A stretch of 64,000 nucleotides of DNA from CAVVYW01 sp963752605 (GCA_963752605.1 CAVVYW010000006.1:372001-436000), one strand, 5' to 3'; numbered from the stretch's first letter, positions 15,909 to 25,275 are shown. The notes: a model not told the origin generated them from the letters alone. Numbers and translations: made by a program.

Positions 15909-16653
15909 TGGGCGGGCGGGCCCGGGCTGCGGCGGCGCTGCTCGGGGTGGCGTGCTGGCAGGTGCGGCAGCGGCGAGCTGGGCGTACTTCAGCGAGACCA
16001 AGACGAGCCCGCAGCCGATCAGCGTCGCCGCCTTCGGTGCCGCCGCCATCAAGTACGAGACCGCCGCGACGCCGGTGACCGGGGACACGACCACTCTGAC
16101 GGTGAACCGCCCCGCAGGGGTGCAGGCGGGCTGGGTGCTCGTGGCCACCGTCGGCGCCCAGACCGCAACCCGGTGATCACGGCACCCACCGGCTGGACGT
16201 CGATCGGCACCCAGGTCTCCAACGGGTCGGCCATCACCCAGCGGTCCTTCTGGCATGTGACGCAGGCGCCCGCGAGCGAACCCACGAGCTACGCGTTCAA
16301 GCTCAGCGCCCAAAAGCCATCCGCAGCCGGCATGGTGGCCTTCTCCGGGGTGCGCGCGGCCAACCCGATCCAGACGGCGGCGAGCGCGTCCGGCAAGAGC
16401 GTCAGCGCATCCGCCCCGGCGGTCAGCGCGACCTACGCCACCCGGCGGATCGTGGCCGCGACATTCGTCGACACGGCTCCGCTCAGCTTCTCCGCGGCCG
16501 TGACGGAGCGCTGGGAGCGGCCATCAGGCGCGAACGAACACCGCGGTGGCCGAGGGCGCGGTGCCGGTGGGACCGACCGGACCGGCCACCGTCGGCGGCA
16601 CCGCCGAGAATGAGTGGGTCATCCGGACCATCCTCCTGAACGCCGCTCCGTAG
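15908..16653 (+). CDS. SipW-type signal peptide surface protein, three apparent frameshifts
   Basis: The ATG overlaps the sipW stop (TGATG). Joined across breaks near 15950, 16160 and 16540 it gives a signal peptide (MGGRARAAAALLG, then VLAGAAAASWAYFSETKTS), a segment TTTLTVNRPAGVQAGWVLVA, then NPVITAPTGWTSIGTQVSNG, MVAFSGVRAANPIQ and, after the third break, TAVAEGAVPVGPTGPATVGG to ENEWVIRTILLNAAP. This matches a beta-sandwich repeat found in bacterial surface and phage-tail-like proteins. Single-base indels of both signs are needed. Whether these are real mutations or read errors cannot be told here. Confidence 0.65.
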
Positions 16654-16680
16654 TCCGCCTCGGACGCTCTGACCGCCTGA

Positions 16681-18909
16681 CTAGGGCGCCGCCTTGACCA
16701 GCAGCACGCGGGCGCCCTCCTGCTCGGGGATCTCGACGCTGAGGCCGGCGGCGAGCTGCGCCGACGTGAACGTTCCCAGCGGGCGCTCCTCGGCGCCTTC
16801 GTAGAGCAGGAAGCTCCGGCCGGGCGGCACGTTCCGCAGGGCGATGGTGCGGGCGGAGCTCTCGGAGCCCTGGCGGAAGGCCAGCAGCGCGCCCCGGCCG
16901 GCCTCCGGGTCCCAGGCCTGGAGCGCGGTCCAGCCGCCCTCCAGCGGGTCGCCGAGCAGCGGGTAGACGACGCCGCCGAGCAGATCGCGGTTGCGCTTGT
17001 AGAAGTCCGTCCACGGCCGCACTCGCTCGATCACGGCCTCCGGCAGCCGGCGCAGATCGTGGAAGAAGGTGATGTGCGAGAGCAGTGACGCCGCCATCAG
17101 CGTGTCGACCGGGTAGCGGGCGAAGTCCTGGTTGGCGAGCGCCTCCTGGCCGAGCGCGAACCCGGGCACGTAGGGGCTCAGGTTCCACAGGTTGTGCAGC
17201 ATGCGGTCGGGACTCGGCCCACCGTTCTGGAACCAGGTCGGCCCTCGAGTCACCGACTCGAATGGGAACAGGCGGTAATCGTTGGTCTCGTCGATCGCGA
17301 AGGTCACCTCGGGATAGTCGGCTCGCAGGCGGTCGAGCATCGCGACGAACGCGTCGTGGAACTCGTAGAGGTCGCGGGCACCGCCGTCGGGGCCCTGCGA
17401 CGCAGTCGAGCCAGAGCAGGAAGTCGAACTTCCAGTAGACGACCCCCCAGTTCTCGATGGCGTCGCGGATGCGCCCCTCGACGTGGGGCAGGGCGGCCGG
17501 GCCCCAGGCGCCGAGCCCCGCCTCGTTCGAGCCGCTGTCGGGATCCGCGACGTTGGCGGCGGCAAGCGCGTCCCCGACTGGCGCGCAGGCCCATTCGGGG
17601 TGCTGCTGGAAGGTCTCGGACGACGGATTGAAGAAGGTCGGGCTCATCCACAGCCCCAGCCGCATCGGCGCGATCGCATCGCGCACGGCCCCGAACTCGG
17701 AGTCGGGGAAGCGCGGCGCGAACTTCGAGCCGGGCACCCCGTCCCAGCGCGGCTCCGGGTACTGAGGCGAGTCGGGCTGCCAGTCGCCCGAGCGGGCCTG
17801 CCAGCCGTCGTCGAGGATGAACGTCTCGATCCCGAGCCGGCGCGCGATCGGCGCGACCTCCCGCACCGTCTCCATGTCCATGTCGTCCTTGGCGCCCGTC
17901 GAGATGCGGTTCTCGTCGGTGCCGTTCGAGTTGAAGGTGACGGCGTGCTCGTACGGCACCAGCCGGTGGTCGACCAGATAGCGGTGGAACTGCCACTCCT
18001 CGTCCCCGTCGCCGTTCCCGAACCCGGTGAAGACCGCAGGGAGCGCGAGCGGCTCGCCCGGGCGCAGCAGCCGCATCCGCCCCGGGCCGTCGGCGGGATT
18101 CTCGGCGTGGATCTGCTCCTCGAACGGCCCGAAGCTGATCACGTCGCGGCTCCAGTCCGTGGCGGCGCTCGCCACTCCGCCGTCGTAGGCGACTCGCGAG
18201 GAGGGGAAGTCGTTGCTCTCCATCACCATGAACAGGCTCCGGTCGCCATCTCGCATGGAGAGCCACTGGCCCGGCCCGCGCAGCGGCTCGCCGGCGCCAG
18301 CGTCACTGCTGTCCCGCCAGGTGCCCGCATGCGGATCCCCCACCGACGCGGCGGCCCCTGCCAGTCCGGCTCGCGCCAGTCGGCGCCGGCGCGGAAGGCA
18401 TGCAGCGCGGGCGATGCCCGGCCGACGGCGGCCTCGTCCAGGGTGGCGCGCGAGAGCGCCACCGGCAGCGGCGATTCCAGCACCGTCTGCACGCGGAACC
18501 CGGCCACGCCCGGATAGGCCTCCGCGACACGGGTGACCGACAGCCCGGGCAGCGACACGGGGGCGCTCAGCTCCATCGAGAGGCGCAGGCCACCCCTGGG
18601 CAGCGGCGTCACGTTCGTGGACTCGACGTGAAGCACCTCGCTACCCACCTCGGCGGCCGCGACGGCGAGCGAGAAATCCCGCCGGCCCGCGCTCCAGGTG
18701 CGGTCCTGCCCGCGCCTGTCGACGAGCGCGGTCGTGCGGAAGGCGGCCCGGCTCCAGCGGCGCTCGGCGAGGGAGTTGCCCAGCACCACCTCGGTGGGTG
18801 AGACGCGGGCGTAGACGGAGCCGTTGCGGTACTCGGCCGCCCGCGCCACGGTGGGCGCAACCGTGGCCGCCAGCAGCCCCGCCAGGATCAGCGCCCGCAG
18901 CAGTCGCAT
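16681..18909 (-). CDS. Secreted alpha-galactosidase-like glycoside hydrolase (GH36/melibiase type), two apparent frameshifts
   Basis: About 740 residues when joined. A Sec signal peptide (LLRALILAGLLAATVAPTVARA) leads to a beta-sandwich N-domain, a break near 18345, then the (beta/alpha)8 domain: FILDDGWQ, LGLWMSPTFFNP and YWKFDFLLWLD, with the nucleophile Asp in the K-x-D pattern of GH36. A second break near 17405 joins to FHDAFVAMLDRLRADYPEVT, AIDETNDYRLFPFES and a C-terminal beta domain. The ATG is one base after the stop of the ceramidase-like gene (TGAGATG), so both are co-translated. The expected role is removal of alpha-galactosyl or related residues outside the cell. Confidence 0.75.
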
Positions 18910-18910
18910 C

Positions 18911-20557
18911 TCAGAAGCCGGTGTCGGCGCCGTGCTCGAAGATCAGGTCATTGGCGAACGCCGCGCAGCGGTCGTAGCTGCTGCGGTAGGCCAGGCCCGC
19001 GCCGAGCACCTCGCCGGCCCCGCGGAGCAGGGAGCACGTCACCCGCTCGCCCATGGTGTGCGAGACGTTGAAGAAGTAGTTGTCGTTGTCGATCGGGCTC
19101 ACCTCGTCGCCCCGCTGGTTGAAGAAGGAGCGGCGAATGGGCTCCGGGTAGGCCTCGAAGGGAGCGATCAGGTAGCCGAGCTGGTCGTTGGCGAGCCCCG
19201 CGGTCATGTAGCCGCGTGCGGGCACGATCTCGGCGGCCTTGAGCGGGATCTGCGGGTACATCTCCCCCGGGCCTGAGGAGAGCAGCACATCGCCGATGCG
19301 CGCGCTGGCGGTGACCGTCCCGAGCACGTTGCCGGTGAGCCACGGCGGCGTGAAGGAGCGGTTGAGCGGCACGCCGAGCGGCTCGCCCACGTACTCGAGG
19401 CCGAGGATGAGCGCGTTCGACGAAGGATCGGTGACCAGGTAGGAGCGGGCGTCGACGATGTTGCCGTCGATCGGCTTGGCCGCGGCGACGGCGTCCGCCG
19501 CGCGGTCCACCACCCGCGCCGCGTAGTCGTTCAGCTTGCAGAGGTTCTGCGCGTCCTCGCTCGTCGCCGCCGGATCGCTGCAGCCGCGATCTCCTGGCTG
19601 GGTGCGCCCGAGGGTCCCGACGACCGTCATCGCCTCGCCGCCGAAGCGCTGCTCGAGCATCGGGTTCGCCGCCTGGACCCAGTCGCCCGAGATCTTGGTG
19701 TTGCCCGAGCCCAGCACCGTGGCGTGAGCCGAGAAGTTGAGCAGGGTCGCCATCGGCTTTCCCCGGTCGTTGCGCGCCTGAAGCACTCGCACGTCGGAGT
19801 CGACGACGCGATTCGCCTCGTCGTAGTCGAACTGATTGGAGAGCAGGTCGCGGCCCGGGGCGGTGCCGTAGTAGAGCCTGCCCGGCCGCATCGTCTCGTA
19901 GGCCTCGACGATCGCGTCGACGGTCTGATCGACCATGTACTGCCGGTACTCGACCGGCACGCCGCCCCAGACGCCGATCGTGTCCGCCCCGGCATGGCTG
20001 TGGTCGGTCTGGACGACGATGCGCTCGGCGTCGAGCGCACCGCCCGTTCGCTGCTCGACCGCCTTGCGCATGTCGAGCAGGCCGTACGGCCCGTCCTTGG
20101 TGGCGACGAACCAACCCTGGGTCTCAAGGTCGGCGATCGCGAACGAGCGCCCCTGACCGTCGGCTACGGCGAAGGCGCGCACGCTCGGCCCCGCCCCGAG
20201 GATGCCGCTCGCCGGGCGCCCCCCGAACACGGGGCTCCCGCCGCCGATGCCGTAGCCGCCCAGGTAAACGGGCCTGCCCGCGTAGGTGCCATCGGGATCT
20301 GGATTGATCGAGCGATCGGCGACGCCGACCCGGTAACCCTTGAACCCGTGCGCGGGCGGGGCCTTCGCGCTCGCGGCGCTGCCGAGCGAGATCAACAGGA
20401 TCGCGAGGGCCGCCAGCATCGCGACAGCGGCGAGCGCCGACGCGCGCGCCTGCCTTCTCTCCCCCGCAAGCATGCGCTGATCCTTACAGAGGAGGGATTT
20501 CCTGGCGCCGGTTCGACGTGGCCTCAAATCCTCCGCCCCAGTCGGTGATTTGGCCAT
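18911..20557 (-). CDS. Secreted neutral/alkaline ceramidase-like protein
   Basis: A protein of 548 residues; an ATG at 20473 would give a shorter N-terminus. After a charged lead comes a hydrophobic signal (AMLAALAILLISLGSAASA). FKGYRVGVADRSINPD, LGGYGIGG, QTDHSHAGADTIGVWGG and LLNFSAHATVLGSGN resemble the zinc-site layout of neutral ceramidase N-domains (His-rich SHxHxG and NFxxH motifs). Later DQLGYLIAPFEAYPEPI matches the family. Such enzymes cleave the N-acyl bond of ceramides. It is shorter than classical ceramidases (about 650-700 aa) and seems to lack the C-terminal Ig-like domain, so another amide substrate is possible. Confidence 0.7.
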   Translation of the reverse strand: MAKSPTGAEDLRPRRTGARKSLLCKDQRMLAGERRQARASALAAVAMLAALAILLISLGSAASAKAPPAHGFKGYRVGVADRSINPDPDGTYAGRPVYLGGYGIGGGSPVFGGRPASGILGAGPSVRAFAVADGQGRSFAIADLETQGWFVATKDGPYGLLDMRKAVEQRTGGALDAERIVVQTDHSHAGADTIGVWGGVPVEYRQYMVDQTVDAIVEAYETMRPGRLYYGTAPGRDLLSNQFDYDEANRVVDSDVRVLQARNDRGKPMATLLNFSAHATVLGSGNTKISGDWVQAANPMLEQRFGGEAMTVVGTLGRTQPGDRGCSDPAATSEDAQNLCKLNDYAARVVDRAADAVAAAKPIDGNIVDARSYLVTDPSSNALILGLEYVGEPLGVPLNRSFTPPWLTGNVLGTVTASARIGDVLLSSGPGEMYPQIPLKAAEIVPARGYMTAGLANDQLGYLIAPFEAYPEPIRRSFFNQRGDEVSPIDNDNYFFNVSHTMGERVTCSLLRGAGEVLGAGLAYRSSYDRCAAFANDLIFEHGADTGF

Positions 20558-20570
20558 TCGTACCTAATCA

Positions 20571-21675
20571 ATGGGAGTAACCGCGCCGATACAACCGCCA
20601 ATGGCCGGATCCTGGCTGTGCAGAGACGACATGGATCGCGAGCGCCTCCTCGACATGGAGGAGCGCCTCAAGCCTGTGCGGCGCATCGCCATGATCGTTC
20701 TCGCCGTGGCACTTGCCGCTGGTGCCCCTTGGCTCGGCTGGTGGACCCTGGTTCCGCTGGCCTTCGCCGCCGGACTGTTCGCGCTGGCCGACCGGAGGCT
20801 CCCGGAGGCGAAGCGCCCCGAGTACCTGATGTTCGCCGCCTGGGCGGGCACCGAGGTGACGATCGCCGTCGCGGTGGCGCTCACCGGCGGCCCGCATGAG
20901 GCCACGCTGTCCTGGCTCGCGATCCCAGTGGTGACCCTGAGCTCGCGTTTCTCCCTGCGCGGCGTCTGCGTCGGCGTCGGGATCGCGCTTCTATGCCTGT
21001 TTGCCGTCGCCTTCGGGACGGACGCCGCGGCCGTCCTGGATAACCCAACGCTCGTCACGGCCCCGGCGGCCGTGATCCTGGCCGTCGCGATCCTCTCCAC
21101 GGCCCTGATGCGCTCCGACGTCGAGCACCGGGAGCGAGGCGGTGATCGACCCGCTGACCGGGATGCTCAACCGCAAGGCCCTCTCCAACCGCGTCTCGGA
21201 GCTCACCCAGCAGTCCGAGGTGACCGGCCAGCCGATCGGCCTCGTGATCGGGGACCTCGACCACTTCAAGGGCATCAACGACTCCCTCGGCCATGCCGTC
21301 GGGGACCAGGTGCTGAAGCAGATCGCCTACGAGATGCGCCGCCACCTGCGCGCCTTCGACCTGGCCTACCGTCTCGGCGGCGACGAGTTCGTCTTCCTGC
21401 TGCCGGGCGCCGAGGTCAGGGAGTGCCGGTCGCTCGCGGACCAGCTTCGCCGGGCGGTCGAGAAGACCATGGGCGACTCGGTCAACATGACCATCAGCCT
21501 CGGCGTCAGCGCCTCGGTCAAGGGCCAGAAATTCGACTACGAAGCCGTCTTCGCCGCCGCCGACGGGGCCCTCTACGAGGCGAAGCAGGCGGGCCGGAAC
21601 CGCGTCGAGTCAGAGCACGTCACCACCGGCGAGCCGGTCGCGGCCCCGGAGCTCAAGGCCGCGTTCGCCGACTAG
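20571..21675 (+). CDS. Membrane-anchored GGDEF diguanylate cyclase, frameshifted
   Basis: The N-terminal half (start ATG 20571, 20601 or 20631) has about five to six membrane helices such as IAMIVLAVALAAGAPWLGWW and GVCVGVGIALLCLFAVAFG. Near 21140 the frame shifts by one base. The catalytic half begins AVIDPLTGMLNRKALSNR, with GDLDHFKGINDSLGHAVGD and the intact active-site motif YRLGGDEFVFL. An I-site RAFD stands five residues before GGDEF, so product inhibition by c-di-GMP is expected. It would make c-di-GMP from two GTP in response to a membrane signal. No EAL domain is present. Confidence 0.8.
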
Positions 21676-21702
21676 CGGCGGGTCCGCTGGCGGGCTCGCC
21701 CA

Positions 21703-23019
21703 TTAGCTCTCTTCCGTCTTCGCGGCGAGGGTGACCGGGTCATCGGCGACGGCCGGCCCAGGGGCCTCCGGCGGCGAGCTCCCGAGGCCGGGCGCCCCGA
21801 TCGGCCCCGTGGGTACCCAGCCGCGATTCATGCGCACCATCGCGATCAGCCCGATCAGCCCGGCGAGGGCGGAGAGCCCGCCGGCGTACGCGAGGGTGCC
21901 GCGCGGTCCGATCGCCGCCACGAGCGCCCCGCCCGCCGCGAAGGCGGCCAGCTCGGCCGAGTTCCGAATCCCGTTGTACGCGGCGAAGGCGCGTCCGTGG
22001 AGCCGCGCCGGGACGCGAACGTGGATCAGCGTCCGGAACATCACGTTCTTGAGGCCGTGGGCGACGCCGCCGGTGAAGCCGCAGGCGACGAGGAAGCCGA
22101 AGGAGAGCACGAGGGCCGGCAGGGCAAGCGAGGCGCCCTGGGCCGCGACGGCGGCCAGCCCGACGGCGGCGACGGCCCCCGCCGCCACGCGCGACGAGAG
22201 CAGCAGCGAGCCGAGCGCCATCCCCACAGTCCAGACCGACAACCAGATCCCGTAAGCCGCGTCTCCCATCCCCAGCGTGTCCTTGACGAAGAAGAGCTCG
22301 CCCACCCAGACGGCGGACATGAACAGCAGCGAGGTGAAGGCGACGACCATCACCAGCGACAGCGTCCTGTCGCGGAAGAGGAAGGCGATGCCGTCGCGGG
22401 CGCGGGGTGCCGCCTCGCCTTCAGAGGTCTCGGCGGAATCGCGGCGCACACGCAGCACCAGTGCCGCACAGGCGACAGCCGCGAAGGTCGCGGCGTCCAC
22501 CAGCATCGCCAGCTCGAGGCCACCCGCCGCGAACAGAAACCCGCCGGCGGCCGGCCCGATACCGAAGCCGATGTAGCGAGCGGTCTCGACGTGCCCGTTC
22601 GCCTCCTGGATCCGGTCCTTGCCCGCAAGCGGGGGGACGAGGGAGAACTCGGCCGGCGAGGAGACCGCGAAGACCACTCCAAGGGCGGCGGTGAGCGCCA
22701 GCACCGCCCAGGTTGCGTCCACGAAGGCGAGCGTCGCGGCCGCGACGGTGCCAATCGCCGAGACGGCGGCCAGCACGTGCCTCGCCTCGATCCGGTCCAC
22801 GAGCAGGCCGGCGTGGCCTGCAACGAGGACGGAGGGCCCGAAGAGGCAGACCCAGAGACCGGCGACCGCGAACCCGGACTCGGTCATCTCCTTGACATGG
22901 AGACCCAGGGCAACGATCGCCACCCAGTCGCCCATCGCGGAGACGCCAACCGAGCCCGCGACGAGCCGAAAGTCACGATCTCGCAACAGGCTCTTGTCTC
23001 GAACCTTGCCCTCTCCCAC
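21703..23019 (-). CDS. MFS transporter
   Basis: A protein of 438 residues with about 12 membrane helices and the pattern of the MFS-3/enterobactin-exporter-like group: RDFRLVAGSVGVSAMGDWVA at the N-terminus, GLLVDRIEARHVLA between helices 2 and 3 (motif A region), and FRTLIHVRVPARLHGRAFAA in the second half. It probably exports small molecules; the substrate is unknown. The GTG start follows a GATAAT box by 9 nt. The C-terminal 40 residues are a Pro/Gly-rich cytosolic tail. Confidence 0.85.
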   Translation of the reverse strand: MGEGKVRDKSLLRDRDFRLVAGSVGVSAMGDWVAIVALGLHVKEMTESGFAVAGLWVCLFGPSVLVAGHAGLLVDRIEARHVLAAVSAIGTVAAATLAFVDATWAVLALTAALGVVFAVSSPAEFSLVPPLAGKDRIQEANGHVETARYIGFGIGPAAGGFLFAAGGLELAMLVDAATFAAVACAALVLRVRRDSAETSEGEAAPRARDGIAFLFRDRTLSLVMVVAFTSLLFMSAVWVGELFFVKDTLGMGDAAYGIWLSVWTVGMALGSLLLSSRVAAGAVAAVGLAAVAAQGASLALPALVLSFGFLVACGFTGGVAHGLKNVMFRTLIHVRVPARLHGRAFAAYNGIRNSAELAAFAAGGALVAAIGPRGTLAYAGGLSALAGLIGLIAMVRMNRGWVPTGPIGAPGLGSSPPEAPGPAVADDPVTLAAKTEES

Positions 23020-23028
23020 CTACCCGGG

Positions 23029-23034
23029 ATTATC
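23029..23034 (-). promoter_or_regulatory. GATAAT -10 box of the MFS gene
   Basis: GCGATAATCCCGGG on the minus strand, 9 nt from the GTG. It is nearly identical to the box before the HAD gene at 1.19 kb. Confidence 0.5.
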
Positions 23035-23112
23035 GCGGCGAGTCAGGTTCTTGGCGGCCGGACGACCTCATGAATGTGAAGACGACCGGAGATTCCTGTC
23101 CGCCCGCGCCTC

Positions 23113-23118
23113 TACCGT
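23113..23118 (+). promoter_or_regulatory. TACCGT -10 box of the OB-HD nuclease gene
   Basis: TACCGT ends 10 nt before the ATG at 23129. There is no Shine-Dalgarno. Confidence 0.38.
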
Positions 23119-23128
23119 CAGAAGCCTG

Positions 23129-24142
23129 ATGACGGAGGCGCTTTTCCAGAGTGGCAACGGCAGTGGTGGTGCTGAGGCGCCCGCCGGGGGCGTCCTGCGC
23201 GACCTGTCGGACGGCGAGGAGGTCATGTCCGCCTTCGTGGTCCGCGAACGGGAGCTCCGCCAGAAGAAGAACGGAGAGGACTTCCTGCGCGTCGTGCTCG
23301 GGGATCGCACCGGCACCGTGCCGGCGATCGCCTGGGAGGGCGTGGCCGAGTGCTTCGAGGCGTGCGAGCCGGGGACGATCGTGATGGTCGCCGGCCGCTT
23401 CTCGGTCCATCCCCAGTTCGGCAACCAGATCAGGCTCGACTCGGTTCGCGCCGCCGAGCCGGGCGAGTACGACGCCGAGCAGCTCACCGAGTCCCCGGTG
23501 CGGTCGCTCGACGGGCTGGAGAGCGACCTGCGGGCTTTGGTCGAGACCGTCCAGCACCCGTCGCTGCGCGCGCTGCTCGACCGATTCTTCGGCGAGGGCA
23601 CCCCGAGCTGGGAGCGCTTCCGCGAGGCTCCCGCAGCCAAGCACTACCACCAGGCCTACCGGGGCGGCCTGCTCGAGCACACCCTTTCGGTAGCCCAGGG
23701 AGTCAGCGCGACCGCCGCCCTCTTCCCCGGCATCGACCGCGACGTCGCGGTCACCGGGGCGCTCCTGCACGACATCGGGAAGACCGAGGCCTACAACGAC
23801 GATCCGCTGGCGATCGAGCTCACCGACGCCGGCAGGCTCCTCGCCGAGATCCCGCTCGGCTACTACAAGGTCCGCCGCCAGATCGAAGAGATGGAGGGCT
23901 TCGATCCCGACCTGGCGCAGGCGATCCTCCACATCATCCTCTCCCACCACGGCTCGCTCGAGCACGGCTCGCCGGTCGTCCCCTGCACCCGCGAGGCGAC
24001 CCTCGTCCACATGATCGACAACCTGGGCGGCAAACTCGGCAGCTTCGACCGGCTCGAGAAGGAGCTCGGCGACGGCGAAAGCTGGTCCCGGTTCGACCGC
24101 GGGATCGACGCCTCGGCCTACTTCGGCGCCAAGGCCGCCTAG
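23129..24142 (+). CDS. OB-fold/HD-domain 3'-5' exoribonuclease, YhaM-like
   Basis: A protein of 337 residues. The N-terminal OB-fold (VMSAFVVRERELRQKKNGED, then LRVVLGDRTGTVPAIAWEG) binds nucleic acid. The HD domain has AKHYHQAYRGGLLEHTLSV, LLHDIGKTEAY (the HD pair) and HIILSHHGSLEHGSP, ending in HMIDNLGG. Length and order match YhaM/CBF1 family RNases, which trim RNA or DNA from the 3' end using Mn or other metals. The start is the ATG after TACCGT; the frame extends further upstream without family similarity. Confidence 0.85.
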   Translation: MTEALFQSGNGSGGAEAPAGGVLRDLSDGEEVMSAFVVRERELRQKKNGEDFLRVVLGDRTGTVPAIAWEGVAECFEACEPGTIVMVAGRFSVHPQFGNQIRLDSVRAAEPGEYDAEQLTESPVRSLDGLESDLRALVETVQHPSLRALLDRFFGEGTPSWERFREAPAAKHYHQAYRGGLLEHTLSVAQGVSATAALFPGIDRDVAVTGALLHDIGKTEAYNDDPLAIELTDAGRLLAEIPLGYYKVRRQIEEMEGFDPDLAQAILHIILSHHGSLEHGSPVVPCTREATLVHMIDNLGGKLGSFDRLEKELGDGESWSRFDRGIDASAYFGAKAA

Positions 24143-24143
24143 C

Positions 24144-24584
24144 TCAGCTCACCGCCTTCTTCACGAGCGCGCGGACCTTTTTCTCCTCGGTGGCGGTCAA
24201 CTTCTTCAGCGCGAAATCGGTCGGCCACATGGCGCCTTCGTCGAGGTTCGCCCTGTCGCTGAAGCCGAGCGTCGCGTACCTCGACTTGAACTTGTCCGCG
24301 CTCTTGAAGAAGCAGACGACCTTCTCGTCCTCGTTGGCATACGCGGGCATCCCGTACCAGGTTTTCGGCAAGAGGGCCGGCGCCGTGGCCTTGACGATTT
24401 CGTGGAGCCGCTTGGCCATGGCGCGATCCGATTTCGGCATCTCGGCGACCTTCGCGAGCAGGGCCTTCTCCCCGTCCCCCTTGTTTGCGGCCGCCTTCAG
24501 CTCCTTGGCGCGCTCCTTCATCGCGGCTCGCTCCTCGGCCGTGAATCCCTTGGACTTCTCCTTCGTGGCGCTCTTTGCGCTCAT
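24144..24584 (-). CDS. DUF1801 (YdhG-like) protein
   Basis: A protein of 146 residues. A Lys/Ala/Glu-rich helical lead precedes the DUF1801 core: LHEIVKATAPALLPKTWYGM, PAYANEDEKVVCFFKSADKF and YATLGFSDRANLDEGAMWP. Relatives are annotated as iron-chaperone/YdhG-like, but the biochemistry is poorly known. A strong AGGAGG lies 6 nt before the ATG. It is divergent from a MarR regulator with a shared operator-like repeat, so MarR control is likely. Its end is 2 nt from the convergent nuclease gene. Confidence 0.82.
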   Translation of the reverse strand: MSAKSATKEKSKGFTAEERAAMKERAKELKAAANKGDGEKALLAKVAEMPKSDRAMAKRLHEIVKATAPALLPKTWYGMPAYANEDEKVVCFFKSADKFKSRYATLGFSDRANLDEGAMWPTDFALKKLTATEEKKVRALVKKAVS

Positions 24585-24618
24585 CGTTTCCTCCTACGTG
24601 GGTTCGTTCATAGTCGTT

Positions 24619-24641
24619 TGCTACGCATATAGTTTGTAGCA
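24619..24641. promoter_or_regulatory. Inverted repeat TGCTAC-N11-GTAGCA, candidate MarR operator
   Basis: Six-base perfect arms with an AT-rich centre, located in the 100-bp divergent region between the DUF1801 and MarR genes. The AT-rich centre (catatagttt) also holds likely -10 sequence for the minus strand. Confidence 0.5.
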
Positions 24642-24662
24642 CAAATGATCCGCCGCGTCCAC

Positions 24663-24668
24663 TACACT
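24663..24668 (+). promoter_or_regulatory. TACACT -10 box of the MarR gene
   Basis: TACACT lies 16 nt before the ATG at 24685, about 20 nt beyond the inverted repeat. Confidence 0.4.
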
Positions 24669-24684
24669 GTGTGAAGATCGTCCG

Positions 24685-25170
24685 ATGGCCGCTTCCGAGA
24701 CCAGCCAACTTGCCGAAGTTGAGGTCACCGAGTTCGCGGGCCAGCTCTTCTTCCGCCTCTGGCGAGCCTCCCACACGCGCGTGGCGGAGGGGCTCGCGTC
24801 GATTGGTCTGACACCGCCGCTGTTCGCCGTTCTCAACTTCCTCCGGGCCCGGGAGGGGGCGATCCAGCAGGAGATCGGCTCCGCGATGGGGATCGATCCC
24901 AGCACGATGGTGTCGCTGATCGACCAGCTCGAGAAGGCGGGCCTGGCCAAGCGCCGCCCCCGCCCGACCGATCGCCGCGCCCGCGAGGTCGTAATCACGG
25001 CGAAGGGGAACCGGATGCTGGAGCGCGGCCGGCGGGTCGCGATGGAAGCCGAGGACGAGGTGCTGCAAGGACTCAGCTCCGCCGAGCGTGCCCGGCTGCT
25101 GGCCCTGATGCGCAGTGCGCTCAGCTCAGCGCCGCCGCCATCACCGTGGAGCGCGGCGGAAGGGGATTAG
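24685..25170 (+). CDS. MarR-family transcriptional regulator
   Basis: A protein of 161 residues. The winged helix shows IQQEIGSAMGIDPSTMVSLI as helix-turn-helix and the wing KRRPRPTDRRAREVVITAKG, with the Asp-Arg-Arg typical of MarR. Helices at both ends form the dimer. Such repressors release DNA on binding phenolic ligands or on oxidation. It is likely autoregulated through the repeat at 24619-24641. Confidence 0.9.
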   Translation: MAASETSQLAEVEVTEFAGQLFFRLWRASHTRVAEGLASIGLTPPLFAVLNFLRAREGAIQQEIGSAMGIDPSTMVSLIDQLEKAGLAKRRPRPTDRRAREVVITAKGNRMLERGRRVAMEAEDEVLQGLSSAERARLLALMRSALSSAPPPSPWSAAEGD

Positions 25171-25248
25171 ACCGCCTAGGCGGATCCCCACCGCCATCAG
25201 AGCCTGATTCTGGAGCGGTTATGCAGGCGGGGGCAGGACGCAAAATGC

Positions 25249-25275
25249 GCGATTACGTTCCAGATCCGTAATCGC
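25249..25275. promoter_or_regulatory. Perfect 9-bp inverted repeat upstream of the PafBC gene
   Basis: GCGATTACG-N9-CGTAATCGC. There is no T-run, so it is not a good terminator of marR. It ends 30 nt before the TATGCT box of the WYL gene, a suitable place for an operator. Confidence 0.45.

Noticed and set aside
14060..16653. Genomic island inserted at tRNA-Phe
   Set aside because: No integrase gene and no second copy of the tRNA 3' end were seen downstream, and base composition does not change.
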